Assembly: GCA_037074705.1 (NCBI GenBank)
Contig: CM073591.1
Span: forward strand, 83,990,032-84,054,031
DNA from: Zhengitettix transpicula
Lineage: Eukaryota; Arthropoda; Insecta; Orthoptera; Tetrigidae
Direction: 5' to 3'
Length of the DNA: 64,000 nucleotides
The translations under genes and the position numbers were made by a program. This document shows positions 45,441 through 58,027 of the stretch, piece after piece. Every line of letters begins with the position of its first letter. Position 1 is the first letter of the stretch. Under the pieces are notes generated by a model. It was not told where the DNA came from. It was given only the letters and a program-made list of their open reading frames with translations, and did not search any database.

Positions 45441-47864
45441 ATTAATTTTGTAGGACTATTATTAGATGAAATGTTTATGTCTTTTCTATTGTTTGCATGT
45501 TTTATGAACAATTTGTAAATAAAACAATCTATTAAACCGAGGTTGTTCTTTCGTAAAACAATGAGAAAGTAAATTGCATAACATCTCTGTTATCAGTTTA
45601 TAAATGTTATTTGAATTTAGTGAAGTGCGAGCTACAGCATAAAATATGAAATACATAACCGAAAGATCTATGTCAGTGTATGAGCGGAAAGAAAATAAAC
45701 TCGGAAAGTCAATTCAATATAACTTTAGACAGATGTTAAATTGGCGGGAATTTCGTGATTGCTTAGGAAAAAGAATCTGTGAAGATAGTCTGTCCCGCTG
45801 TCCCTCGAGGTGAGTGTTTATTTGCGAAGTCGCTCGTTCGACCCATTCGAAATGCGACATCATCTTGTGAAGTATAGACATAGAACGTCATTAATAATTT
45901 AGAAAAAAATACGATACCTTGCTGTTGTAATGGTTTTAATTTAAAAGTATCATATAATTATTTATAAATTCCATTATTAATTCATATAAATATTACTCAG
46001 TTTATAATTTCGGTTACAAACGTCATAGTACGCAGCCCATGATACTACATTTATATTTGGACATATAACTTTAAGACGCATTAATTCTTAGGTTAAAAAT
46101 TCTACGTTTATATAATTTATTTTTTAACGAAATGTACTCAATTCTGTAAGTTTGAATAATTTATTTAACTATGTTCATGACAATTTTACATTTCTAATTT
46201 TCGTATAAATTTTGTTTATTTTCGACTATTATTTGATGAAGTCTAAAAATTGTGAAAGAAACATTTTTCTCTGTCAAATTGGTCCTTTTTCCGTTTATTT
46301 GTTTTAAAAAAAAACGATTAGTCGTCGTGGTTTCGCTATTAACCGTTACCGATTATGATGAACTTAACTTTATATGATTTTGAAAATATATTTTCACACC
46401 TACGTTTAATATTCTCGATTCGTTTTCTACCGAATTACAGTAATTTTTCATTTTCTATTAGAATTCCCCAGTTTCCGTTCAGCGTTTAAATTAGGTTGCT
46501 CTTCTTCATATGCTCGGTCGCCTCCATCCTCCAGAAAGGTGTATTATTGCCTCTCATCGTGGAATTTTATTGCTGTCTGAGGCTATAAGGCATCCAACAG
46601 AGCATATAAATGAATATATTTCATAAGGGAGCAGCTACGTAATTTCCTTTCACATTCTTTAAAGAGGGCAAATAATTCTGAGCTATAAAGGTGCTATCTC
46701 TTCTATAATCAATAATTTTTCTTGATACCAATTAAAATTAATTCACATGATTGCCAATTACAATGGATTATGGTTTTTCTATGGAAATTTAGGATATTCA
46801 ACAGTACATAATATCAAGTATTGACGACGGAAAAAAATAAAACCACCGAAACGTCATACCACTGTTTTGCCCAAAATTTCTACTTTCTACAGGTGCTCTC
46901 TATTGGGGTTTAGAAGTGCGTCGGGTCAGAGGTGCCGCTATTCCCAAATTTTTATTAAAGGACGACAAACCCATAAAACAGTTTGGTCTTGCTATTGAAT
47001 GATATTTGACAACTGAGAATAAATTGTTCATTCCATTAACCTCATTTGTCAAAATATAATGTGGCTGAACAAGACAGCACTGAAAAATAAATGTGTTATT
47101 TATCCACAAGAACTATTGAACAATATCACATTAAGAATAGAAGTGATACACGACTGTTGGATCCTAAGCTGACCTATTTTAGTCTCTGGATAGTGTTATG
47201 TAATCTTTATAGCATTGTTTTTCTTCGATGAACTCTTGCGATTATACTATACCCCAACTTTTTTGTTGCGCCAAAATTCTCCAAGAGTTATGATCTATTT
47301 GGAACAAAGTCTAAACCGACTTTAATTAATTTGTATTAGAGATTTATATAGTCGCGTTAAATGATAAAAATTGAAAATGGGAAAAAATGTAAATGTAACA
47401 TTAAACTTCTAAATTGTGGGGGTTACAAATTCAAAAATGATTGTATTACTCCTCAAAACCGTTTTCTTTTAGTTTAAAAGTGTAAGTAAACAGAATTTTA
47501 GCTCAGTATACCACAAGTTCAGGGGAGTGTAAAGGTTTTTATGAGATAACAAGTAATTTTAATTCACATTCAAGTGTTAAATATCAGACTAATGTAATCC
47601 GTAATGCCTAAAAATTAGTGAAAGGTATTGGAGTCACATTATAAATATAATCATAAATTTAATATTTTATAATTTCAGACGAACTTCTGTAGGTGTTTTC
47701 AAAAGTGCGCTGGTTTTTTAGTTGTGATAAAATTCTCACGCTTCCACGCCCCCATAGCCTCTCCTTTTACTTTGTAATCTATTAAAAATAATAGTGAGTT
47801 TAGCGGAGCGGTTAAAAACTACGTTGTTTGAATTTACTGAGTGAAGATTGTGTAGTAATACTCT
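45441..47864. other. AT-rich spacer, no gene seen
   Basis: No domain-bearing frame. The frame 46,900-47,109 minus is unexplained, with no known motif. Confidence 0.5.
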
Positions 47865-48080
47865 AGCCTGATGCAGGTTTTTCTAGGGTTTTCCCTTAAT
47901 TACTTTTAGGCGAATGCCGTTTAGGATCCTTAAACTATACCCCGGGGGCCCTAGTTAACCCTTGGCTACCTTCCTCTACCCTTCCGCATCCCCCCTTTCA
48001 GATCCCTTCCTATGCTATTGAAGGGGAGTTTCCACCATGTGGATTACCCTCATGTAGCCTGTTACCCTAAAAAAAAAAAA
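47865..48080 (+). repeat. Family-1 copy 12, 5'-truncated, A-tailed
   Basis: From CCTGATGCAGGTTTTTCTAG to GTTACCCT and a 12-A tail (48,069-48,080). Copy 13 begins 12 bp further on in the same orientation. Confidence 0.92.
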
Positions 48081-48081
48081 C

Positions 48082-48607
48082 GCGATATTTCGGAAGAATG
48101 AAGCCTGCGAGGTTTTCTCGCTGGTGAACCCTCGTAGAAAGACGGCCTTTGGGGATGTATTTTACTCTCTCCGATTATGAACTAAGGTTTCCACAAGCCG
48201 CGGCACCTCGGCCTGGTTTGAGTGGTGTACGTGTGGGGTCACAGAAAATGGGCATACGGTAAGTATTTCCTCTGTTCCCATTGGAGCAATCGGCCAACTG
48301 CCTCCTAAACTGGTCGAGGCACGCTGAAGGAAATACTGCATCCCCACAGCAAACCCCCTCTCCCGGCATCGGAAGGGCGTGGAACAGGTACCCAATGCCC
48401 GACCACCTGATGCTGGTTTTCTAGGGTATGTCCTGCATCACTTTTAGGCGAATGAGGGGTAGGATCCTTAAACTATAGCCCGGGGACCTAGTTAACTATT
48501 GGCTACTTTCCTCTACCCTTTCGCATCCTCCCTTTCAAATCCCTTCATATGCTATTAAAGGGGGGTTACCTCATGTAGCCCGTTACTCTAAAAAATGCGA
48601 TATTTCG
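48082..48607 (+). repeat. Family-1 copy 13, full length with 11-bp TSD
   Basis: GCGATATTTCG at 48,082-48,092 and 48,597-48,607 bounds a 504-bp element (48,093-48,596). It starts GAAGAATGAAGCCTGCGAGG with one 5' hairpin unit, then GGCCTTTGGGGATG and the whole family body to GTTACTCT plus six A. A small deletion removes part of the CCACCATGTGG block near the 3' end. It sits directly behind copy 12's A-tail. Confidence 0.93.
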
Positions 48608-49481
48608 TCAGGAAAACACTAGAATTCACAGAAGCCACACAAACAATATAAAAAACAAGGCATAAAATAATAGTAAATGATGATAAGAATCCGTATCGCT
48701 CAGAAATTAATTAAGGAGAAGAGTCCGTGATAAACTTAGCTTAAACTATATGGATTTTTCTATGATTCCCAACCGGATTGTAAATATGAACAGTGACGTT
48801 TCGACGAATGACGCCGTCATCTTCTTCATTCTAAAGTATCCGTCTTAGATGCGTGTACTTTATATACCTCAGCTGGCGGAGTTTGACGCGGCGGTATCTG
48901 ATTGGTCCGGCGTTTGCCTGACTCCGTCCGACCTCGAACCTTGATGGGCTTAAACTATTCAGATTTGTCGGACTGTGCCCTCTCAATTTTTATATTGACT
49001 AATCAAACACAAGGTGGCGTATTCTTCAAAATATGTCTTTTGTTTCCTCTTGTCAGGGTACAGTTCATGTTTGTAAGATGTTGACAATGCACCTACAACA
49101 TCAGTTTTTCGTATTTCAATGTTGATGGTGATTTGTTGCTACTGACATCGACCTTTAGTTTTGCATGCTACTATAGACACTAGAGTGTCTTCAATTACGA
49201 GTAATAATGTTGTAAATCGTGCGTCGTATAACATTACTTATGATATTGTTAATTTGTCTATGGTTGAATAACAGTTTAGAAAAAGATAATGAAGCAGCCA
49301 ATAATCGGATAAAATTAATTGTTAAACTCCACACAACGTTTCTGTTAGCCTTGCTGCATTCCTTAGGTGAAAAAAAATTGTTTAGTTTTAATATAAATTT
49401 TGAAAATTCATTTATTCAATTTTAGATTAAATTTTTCCATTTAAATGTAATGTACCTAAATAAATCGTTTCCTTCGTTTTG

Positions 49482-49531
<50 letters not shown>

Positions 49532-50360
49532 ATAAATTAATGTAATAATGCAAAATACGCATAAAACTTTTTAATTAGGATGCTGTAGCGAATAAGCATT
49601 TAATTAACTTAACATTTAATTTAATATAGTCGCGCAACAAAGCTGCTGTTAAGGGAGAAGAACACAGGACGAGCTATTTTCGTATTATTATTTAATAAGA
49701 GAAGAATACTTTACCAGAATGAATTTCTACATGAGACTGTTAGAAATATTATGCTGCCAGGAACGAAGGAAATTTGATTAAAACGTTAATTTTTAAATAG
49801 AGAACTAGATGAATTTACAAACAAAGTCTTCAAAAATGTGAATATTATGTCATATTCATTCAGGCTGAATAATTTTTATTTTCTACCGATTTTAATGTTG
49901 TAAATTATCAGACTCCTTTCATATGTAACTCCTATAAATAATACTTAATATTTTTATTCAAAGGAGTTGAAATAGTTGTTACACTTAAAAAGTTTTAACA
50001 AGTTTCAGTCAACTAAAGTACATAATTTTCGGCGTGAAGAAATTGGAATGAATTCGAGATTTACAAGTAGAGTTAATGCAAATACTTCAAAGAAAAATAA
50101 GGTGTTTACCCTCAAGTCAAATATAACTGCCTTTATATAATTTCCAGACAGACGTTATTAGAAAGCAGACCTAACAAATTTAAAAACAATTATCCAAAGT
50201 TTTCATATATTGAACACTGATTACGAATAATTGAAAAGTAGATAAAATACGTTTTAATTTCATTGAACAATTGTTTTATTTTATATTTTCATTTACAGTT
50301 CAGTTAAATTAATGCTACACACCTAAAATTAGTAAGTATAATGCTAAACACTGGGTATAT
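48608..50360. other. Spacer with PLE-like ends and an (AT)n tract
   Basis: Minus-strand PLE-type end at about 48,790-48,835 (reverse complement GAAGAAGATGACGGCGTCAT, then TCGTCGAAACGTCAC) and a second fragment at 49,330-49,380 (reverse complement CAGAAACGTTGTGTGG). (AT)n lies at 49,483-49,528. No coding frame is supported. Confidence 0.5.
49483..49528. repeat. (AT)n microsatellite
   Basis: About 23 uninterrupted AT units. Confidence 0.96.
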
Positions 50361-50362
50361 AT

Positions 50363-50585
50363 AAATTATTAGCCAAATAACAGACAAAATAAAGAGATAA
50401 TATAAATACCACACAATATTTCTGCAGGCTTTTCAGTTCGTCACGTGGTTTGTGCGGTTGTGTTGTTCTCACGGTTCTTGCGTTTTTAATCACCTGACGA
50501 AAGCAAACAAGGTTTGCAGAAACGTTTTGTGCTATTTATATGATCACTTCAATTTATCTGTTGCTTTGCTATTAATTTATCTGAT
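50363..50585. mobile_element. Inverted pair of PLE terminal repeats
   Basis: Left, minus strand (50,363-50,445): GCCAAATAACAGACAAAATA...ACCACACAATATTTCTGCAG. Right, plus strand (50,490-50,585): ACCTGACGAAAGCAAACAAG, GTTTGCAGAAACG, TGCTATTTATATGATCA, ATCTGTTGCTTTGCTATTAA. The arms are ~85-bp inverted repeats around a ~45-bp spacer, the same arrangement as at 20,636-20,830. The right arm has a perfect GCAAAC/GTTTGC stem between the CTGACGA and GAAAC boxes. Confidence 0.75.
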
Positions 50586-50643
50586 TATGAAAGTTTACCC
50601 ACAGACGAATTACATTTAAATTCCGTTTTAAACCTACAGAAAA

Positions 50644-50736
50644 CCCTTTCAAGTCCCTTCCTATGCTATTAAAGGGGAGTTGCCCATAGTGGATTACCCT
50701 CATGTAGCCTGTTGCCCTAAAAAAAAAAAAAAAAAA
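50644..50736 (+). repeat. Family-1 copy 14, 5'-truncated, 18-A tail
   Basis: CCCTTTCAAGTCCCTTCCTA...GTTGCCCT plus 18 A (50,719-50,736). Copy 15 begins at once after the tail. Confidence 0.92.
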
Positions 50737-51096
50737 TTTGTTCGCTGTTACCATTGGAACAGTCGGCCAGCTGCCTCCTAAACTAGTCGAGGTACGGAGA
50801 ATGGAATGCTGCGTCCCCACAGCAAACTCTTCTCCCGCTAAAGGAAGGGAGTGGGACAAGTACCCAATGCCTGACCTACCTGATGCAGGTTTTTCTAGGG
50901 TTTTCCCTGCATTACTTTTATGGGAATGCCTGGTAGGATCTTTAAACTATAGCCCGGGGGCCCTAGTTAATCCTTCGCTACCTTCCTCTACCGTTCCACA
51001 ACCCCCCTTTCAAATCCCTTCCTATGCTATTAAAGGGGAGTTGCCAGCATGTGGATTACCCTCATGTAGCCTGTTACCCTAAAAAAATAAAAAAAA
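50737..51096 (+). repeat. Family-1 copy 15, 5'-truncated, A-tailed
   Basis: Starts at TTTGTTCGCTGTTACCATTG, an internal point of the consensus, and runs to GTTACCCT and an A-rich tail (51,081-51,096). It is head-to-tail with copy 14 with no spacer. The frame 50,738-51,082 (114 residues) is a repeat translation. Confidence 0.92.
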
Positions 51097-53835
51097 TGAT
51101 TCTTTACATATAACTTATATTGTTTTTGAATACTTATTAAGTTGTGAAGTACAACTTACAGATTTAGAATATTGAACAAATCGCAAGATGATCATAATAG
51201 GACAACAGTAAACTTGATAAGTGTTATTTGCTGAAATTTGAGATTGTAGGCAAACTGTTTGTGAATTTAGACGTAACTAATATTTCAATCCAGCGTCGAC
51301 GTAAAAAATAATTAAGGCGCTAGGTTGACATATATTTAGATTCATTATTACCATTAGACGTTTACAGAGTAAATTAATCCGTATCGTTAACATTCTAAGA
51401 AAACTAAATATTGAATTGGTTTCAGGATCGTGTTTACTATTCAACTGTGGTAAGATTAACAATTTGAGCAGTGGACGTGTTTTATTCTGCGAAGCGTGAA
51501 GCCCATTTCTTGATACACGTCTGGCAGTCTCCTGACTTTCATCTTTTGTATTTTCTCCGTTTTAAACCGCATCCTTTTATTCCCTGCGTTTAATGAGAAG
51601 TACGAAATTCACTTCGCCCTATTTACCCTTGCGATATAAGCGAAATAAAAATAATTAATTCTGGAAGGTGCGGTCTAAGGACTACATTTAATTATGACGT
51701 AGTAGCGCTTAGCTAACGGTCCCCAGTCACTAATGAAAGAGATCCTTACTTATCCCTCGGTGCAGGATCTTTTCAGCCATTTGGCTGGCTACGCATTCCT
51801 TTGTAGCAAATGCTTGTGCGATACAGCAGCTCCTTTCCCGGGTGTTATGGCCTCCCCTTCCCTCTTCTCAGCTTTTCATTACACGCGATCGTTTGAATGT
51901 TAATTCCGGCAGGAATACAAAGAAACAGGCAGACCTAAAAGAGCGGGCTGGAGCGTGACATCAGACATGAAGGAATGTTCATTCTAATCTCAAGCCGTGC
52001 GACAAGCGCCTGGAAAATTACGTTTCACTTTACTATAACTTATTTCCTATGTTCTCAATTATATTGGATTTCAAAATTTAAAATGGCATTTTATGCACAC
52101 GAGTAACTGAGCGGAATCTAGAATCAAACTGTCCCAGACGTAATAAAAGTAAACTACAACAGCTACTTAGGCGCTAGGGAAAACAAATATATTACATTTC
52201 AGAAAAAAAACATTATTGGGGACCAGGAAAAAAATTAAAGATAGAAAATATTAAGGATATATATATATATATATATATAGAAACTTTTGAAAGAAAATTG
52301 AATGGTTAATTGCTGATTCAACAAAGGAATTCTAAAACAATTTGTTAGAATGTGATTTTAAAATGATGTAATTTATTAGTACTGCAAGGTTAATTTACAA
52401 CCTAAGGCACTGACAGACGTTACAGTACGAAAGTTTTAGAAATCCGTGTGTACAGTGTTACATATATTTACAAACAACCTTAACAACATAGAATCCATCG
52501 TAAATGTGTGCCAGAATTTTTTTTATTATTCTGATATTGGGAGTGGGACTGTGGCATAATTTTTCAGCTCCTTGTGTTCCTGAACTTTTCCTCGGGCCTC
52601 CGTCTTCTCATTTCATACGCCCTTAGCTTTTATCTGTCCTTTTGGGAGTCCTCGTATTAAGCTGTTCGTTCTTAATTTGCATTTCTACGATGAACTGTGA
52701 TCAATATGAATCTCTTTTCGTCCTCTCTTGTAAGTTCTCCCTCATTAATCAGGTCTGTCCATTTAATTTATACTTCCTTTCCAGTACCACATCCGCAGAA
52801 CTCGATCTTTACCTGCAAAGGTGTCTTGAACATCGATTTATGACGAACTGCATAGGTAAATACTATTAAGGTAACATTATGACCTTTTAACAGATATGTT
52901 TCTCTATTTTGGTTTCCTTCACAATTTAATTACATTGAGCTCTATATATGCAGGCTTCCAATGCATATTTTCTTTCCTATAACTCGTATATGCAGACAGA
53001 GAAATTATGTAGATATTTTATGTTAGGTCAGCATTTGAATTTTAGTGCATATTCCTAAAATGTAATACCAGGAAATGATTTGATGTTGTGACACTACGTG
53101 CATAATATTGAAGAATGTGTGTAGTGCACTTGCTGTGTTATCAAGTTTAGTGGATTTCTGTAGCTGTAATAATTAATTACACAGAGTAAGTAATTAGGTT
53201 TCATTTGAGTTATATCACTCACATTACTTCCGGATTTTGATTTCCATCTATCTATCGAAATCTGTCCTATCATATCCTAATCTAATCTACCTACACACCC
53301 CCGCTAAGTGTTCCTCGTCGATTTTGGGGGAAACTTGGGAAGTAAACGGTCCAGTTCTCTTATTAGTATTTGCTTTAATGAATTGCGCAACCAGAGAAAG
53401 CACCCTTATATATGATGGGAACCCCCAAAACTCTCTTTGTAATAAAGCACTTTGTATTATAATAACATACTGTTAGTGGTGGTATTGGCAATAATGGATC
53501 ATTTGTGGTTACCGGTGGCAGGGAGCGCAGTAATGGCTATGGTAACGATAATATGAATTAATTATACATGTGGCATTCATGGATTTTATACGGTTCATAA
53601 AAAACTTTACTACGATGGAATGGTCTTTAGATTTTCAGCGTTATGCAAGCATCGGAAATTAGCTTAACTATAACATTTTTGGCTCAGAATACGTTTAATG
53701 TAGAAAATAATATATCGTATTATAGGTTACATAATTAAATAACATAAATTCCTAAATAATACTATATTGTAGAAAGAGCAAATGAAATGAAAACAGAAGC
53801 ATAACACAGAATTAACAACCGTGGGACTTCATTAT
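51097..53835. other. Spacer, no gene recognised
   Basis: (AT)n at 52,257-52,279. The segment 51,480-52,010 is less AT-rich but has no recognisable frame. Frames 52,642-52,869 and 53,237-53,476 lack known domains. Confidence 0.45.
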
Positions 53836-53839
53836 TTAA

Positions 53840-55437
53840 ATGGAATTTAAACGGCTAAACGGCCCTGTATCTCTTCAATCGGATCTAGAAAAAAATATTA
53901 AAACGGTCTTTGCATGACAAAATGAAAATAAATGCATCCAAAAGCAATAATATTAGATTTTAAAAGCATAAAAATGTTGAGGGTGAAAATTACAAACTAG
54001 GGTACGAATTAATAGTATCAAACAACTAAAAATATTGGGTGTAACGTTTAGTAAAGAACTATCATGAGGTAAACGTGTAATTTCAGTGACAATAAGCTGT
54101 GTACGCAGGGTTTTAAATAAAATATTCACAAAACACTAAGGTTGTTGCGTATAGAACTTTTGTGCGACCTCTTCTAGAGTAAGGAGCAGTTTGTTGGAAT
54201 CCGTACGGGAAAAAGGAAATTCACGCACTGTATAAAATTTTAAAAAATGCATTGAAATTATCTTTTAGACTTAAGGAAAGTTAGAGACAAAAATAAGGAA
54301 GATGTTAGTCAATTCGTAATTTTGAGCAATGATATGGAAATTATCATACTGAATAGGATTAGGTCTGAGGAAAATTCAGCGCCATATCTTCATCAGCGTC
54401 GAGAGGAAGAAATCTAGGAAGGGAAATAAGGAAGACGATCGGGTTCTTGGTATCTATAGTAACATCCAGAGACTTGAAAAAATCGTAAAGCGCCAGGACG
54501 TTACAGATATAGTTTAATAATAATAAAAAGACTGGTTCTCGAGATTTCCTGAGTGTATAGATTGGCCTGTGGGGATCAGGAACCATTTGTTAAGTCCAGA
54601 TCTACCCACGTGGTCTGTGGCAGGGTCCCTACAAACCGGTTAACACATGGGTTTCTACGAAGTCTGCAAAGTAACCCGAAACGCGTTTAGAATTGTCGAG
54701 CTGTCACGTAACAACAACTGTTCCACATCCGTTTACATCTACGTCAAAGTTAAATTCTCACGAGTATATGGAAGTGTTTAAAATTAATATGAAGAAAATA
54801 ATAAGACTAAATGGCAAATATAAAGAAACTGGCTAAACTTTGTGCATTATTCAGAGGACACAATAACGAACCGTCCTAGAAAAATTTAAACAGTTTGTTC
54901 TTAACTCCCGCTTATATAAAAGTGATCGTTCGTACATGATTAGACAGAGATAACAGCGAACTAATATATGGAAATTTTCATTTCTAAGGAGAACCATTCG
55001 GGATTGGAATAGCTAACCTTCTAACATGCGTGCCCACAAAGCATAAAACAATTCAAAAGAAGATTAAAACTCTACGCTAAGGATTTATCGTAAGAATAAA
55101 AATTTATATTAATAAATTGAGTAAAGTGAGAAATAAAATCATATATTACTATGGTTTTTGAAAGGTAGTTTAATCTGTAAAGAGTTGCATTGAACTGCAG
55201 TGAACTGTTCGTCGCAAGTTATATTATTAATGACACTTAATCATTATTAGTATTAAGCGGAAAGGTTTATAGGTGTAATGGAACTATTTTTGTTCCATTT
55301 ATATATTTATTTGTTTTGTTGGTGTATATAGTTTGTGTAACTTCACTACATTTATTTTAATTGTATATACTCTAATATTTTATGTAACAACAAATAATCG
55401 TAATATAAATGTTTTGTCTAATAAATAAAAAAAACTA
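53840..55437 (+). pseudogene. LINE 3' remnant with poly(A) end
   Basis: Broken frames give LQSDLEKILKRSL, KMKINASKSNNIRF, KLGYELIVSNN, then KRVISVTISCVRRVLNKIF, AYRTFVRPLLE, GAVCWNPYGKKEIHALYKIL (RT palm C-terminus and following region), LCALFRGHNNEPS and WKFSFLRRTIRDWNS (the F-x-x-R-T-I-x-x-W-N motif) near 54,990. A long AT-rich 3' UTR ends in AATAAATAAAAAAAA at about 55,422-55,437. The same C-terminal motif occurs in the remnant at 20,870-21,440. Part of 54,350-54,800 does not match and may be a further insertion or decayed sequence. Stops and frameshifts are numerous. Confidence 0.78.
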
Positions 55438-58027
55438 CATTTATTCCAAATGAAATTAAATATATATCTCATTGATGTCACTTCATTATTCGTAAAAATA
55501 GAAGTTGGCCATGCCAAGATTATCGTATGAGAATTCAAAAATGTCTCTGAAGCCTGAATTTTGCAATGGACATTTTTTATCGAGTAGATAAGACTATAAG
55601 ACTGCGGTTAGTCAAGTACAGGCTGATAATTTCATTCGCGGAAGAAAATTTTTCTCTTATTCCAGGATTCCAGGATAACACGATCAGGTGTTTACTGATC
55701 AATCCTTAAATAACTAAACTTTTACAGTCAACGTTCAAAATACGTTGAATAGCAGAATCGATCATCAAACTCGATAGTTGCTACACTTTGTCTATATTAA
55801 TTTAGAAAAAACATTTAATCGCAGAATACTTTAGGCGCAAGGGTCACCTTTATCTTTAACGAAATAAGCCCAAATATAAATAACGAATTAAGGATTCAGA
55901 ATAATATAAAAAATTCGTCTCTCTGTATGATTGGGTTTTTACGACTGTATCAAGATACAATTCCGTTTATCATTTCAAATAAAATAATTCTGGTATTTAA
56001 AATAATTGAAAGAACAATTTTATGTTTTCGGAGATAAATTGTCGTAGATTATCATAAAGGAATTAAAAGTAATAAAAGAGAAAAATTTCCGTCTTAAACA
56101 TACGTGTAGTAATTAAAAGTTTCGTCGAAGAGGCGGAAGCTGCATCCTCATGCGGAACAGTAAGGTAATGAAAAGAAAAGGCCGGAGCAATAAACTTGAA
56201 AACCACACAACTTTAATTAAACGTTTTACGCAGAGCAGGTTCAAGGAGGAATCCAGCCCACAGCGGCAAGCCCTCCTTACAGTGATTACTGCATCACTCA
56301 ATGCCTCAATTAATTGCGCTGCAGAGTCACGGCCGTAAAACAAGTTACTAAAATTTATCGCACCTGCATTTGTTCTCCTCGCCAAAGCAGATAAAAGGAC
56401 TGTAAATTGTTTAAGGCTACAGTCTGCCATTCTGTTTAGACTGAACACTGACACGTGACATTTAAGCGATTCGTTTATTACACTTATTTCAAGACTTGTT
56501 AAAAATTATTTAGCATTTGCTACACTCAGAATGTAATAATTTGCGTTATTAACCTTATGCTGAAATATGGGTCCGTTACGTATTTTATCATAAAAGACGA
56601 TCATGTGAAACAATTGATGTGATGTAAATATTCAGAAATAGTGTTTTTACAGATTTGGTGCATAATTAATTTCGTTTTTACAAACTTGTTGATCGCACGT
56701 AATGGAACTGAAGTGCTGTAGGAACATAAACGAAAAATGAAACTCGCATCACGATGTCATTTCATCAGAGAGCTTCATAAAACCCAGCGGAAGGACAGTC
56801 CCAATAATTAACTGGCTGGTATGCCGGGAAGTCTATATTGCCGTCGGGCAATCGATCAAAAACGGCACAAATGTCAAGTACCATTTACACAGGATTTATT
56901 ACCCTGGATATAGTATATCATTACTGATGTTAGGCGCTTTTGTTGGAGAAGAAGAAAAATATGACTACACCGACGGACGCAAATTAGAATAGAGTTTCTC
57001 TGAAAGACAATTGAACTGTGTTTCGGATCCGTCTAACATATGTACTTGTCGAAGAAGAAATGAACTGTGAGTACCTAATTTTGGTGCACGTTTTCATGAT
57101 CAAAAATATAAAATCTAGAGAAAAATAGGTTATTTTTAAAATTAATAACATCCAACTACATACACATTTGAGCTAATACTCGTGGTACTTAAGCGGCAGA
57201 TTCCAATCAACTTATCTTCGCCTGCACCACTCTGTTTTAGCAATAGAACTCTCCGCAGTTTTATGAATAGAATCTCCGGAATAAATGCTTTTCTTTTTGT
57301 TCACGAACTGCATTGGGATTTTTATGTGTTACAATTACCCTGAATTTAACTCGCTTCATTCGTATTTGATCAAGACAAGAGACATATTACAGAACTAATA
57401 ACACTCGTGTTCCTTCTTCTCAGCCATTCGATATCTCAAGCACAATCTCGAAATTACCGAGAGTAGAATAACTGCGAGCTGACAACAGTGATTAATATTC
57501 CCGACTAATGTATAGATTAGATTAATCGTTCCCCATAAATCCTTAGGAAAAACAAGGCATAAATGATATGGAAAGCGTCAAGTGCTAATAAAATGTTATT
57601 AGTTTATAATTAATTTCTTAGTAAATACGACGTTGAGTAATTTATTTACTCATGTTACGTACGTACTAAATGTTTCAATTTCAGTACTGTTTCAATAGTT
57701 TATACTAATCATTTACAATAATTTTTAATATCAGAAGATTACTAGTGAAATTACAAATGATTCATGCTTTTATGTATCCCTAATTTAGTTTTGAGATGGT
57801 TTTTACTGATTCATAAGTTCCTGTACGAGTAGGACTGGATAAACACATTCTCATTTTCGAAGTTCACATTTAAATTCAAAGCGAATATTGCTACACTCAT
57901 TGATATGCTCAAGAAGCTTCTGAAAAAAATTACTTATGCACTCCATTCCTTTTTGTAACTGTAAAATGGATATGTAAATAGATTTTACGTCTTGAATTTA
58001 ATGAATGGATGTTACAGTTGAAGCTAA
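55438..58027. other. Spacer; unexplained conserved-looking segment at 56.1-56.45 kb
   Basis: The minus-strand frame 56,113-56,454 (113 residues) lies in a segment of more even base composition. It contains homeodomain-type TAATTG sites, a CACCTG E-box and GTAAAAC. No protein family is recognised. It may be regulatory or chance; I do not call it a gene. Confidence 0.3.

Noticed and set aside
50738..51082. 114-codon open frame that recurs in similar form elsewhere in the window
   Set aside because: It is a translation of family-1 sequence. Other copies carry stops and frameshifts at different places, so no coding constraint is seen.
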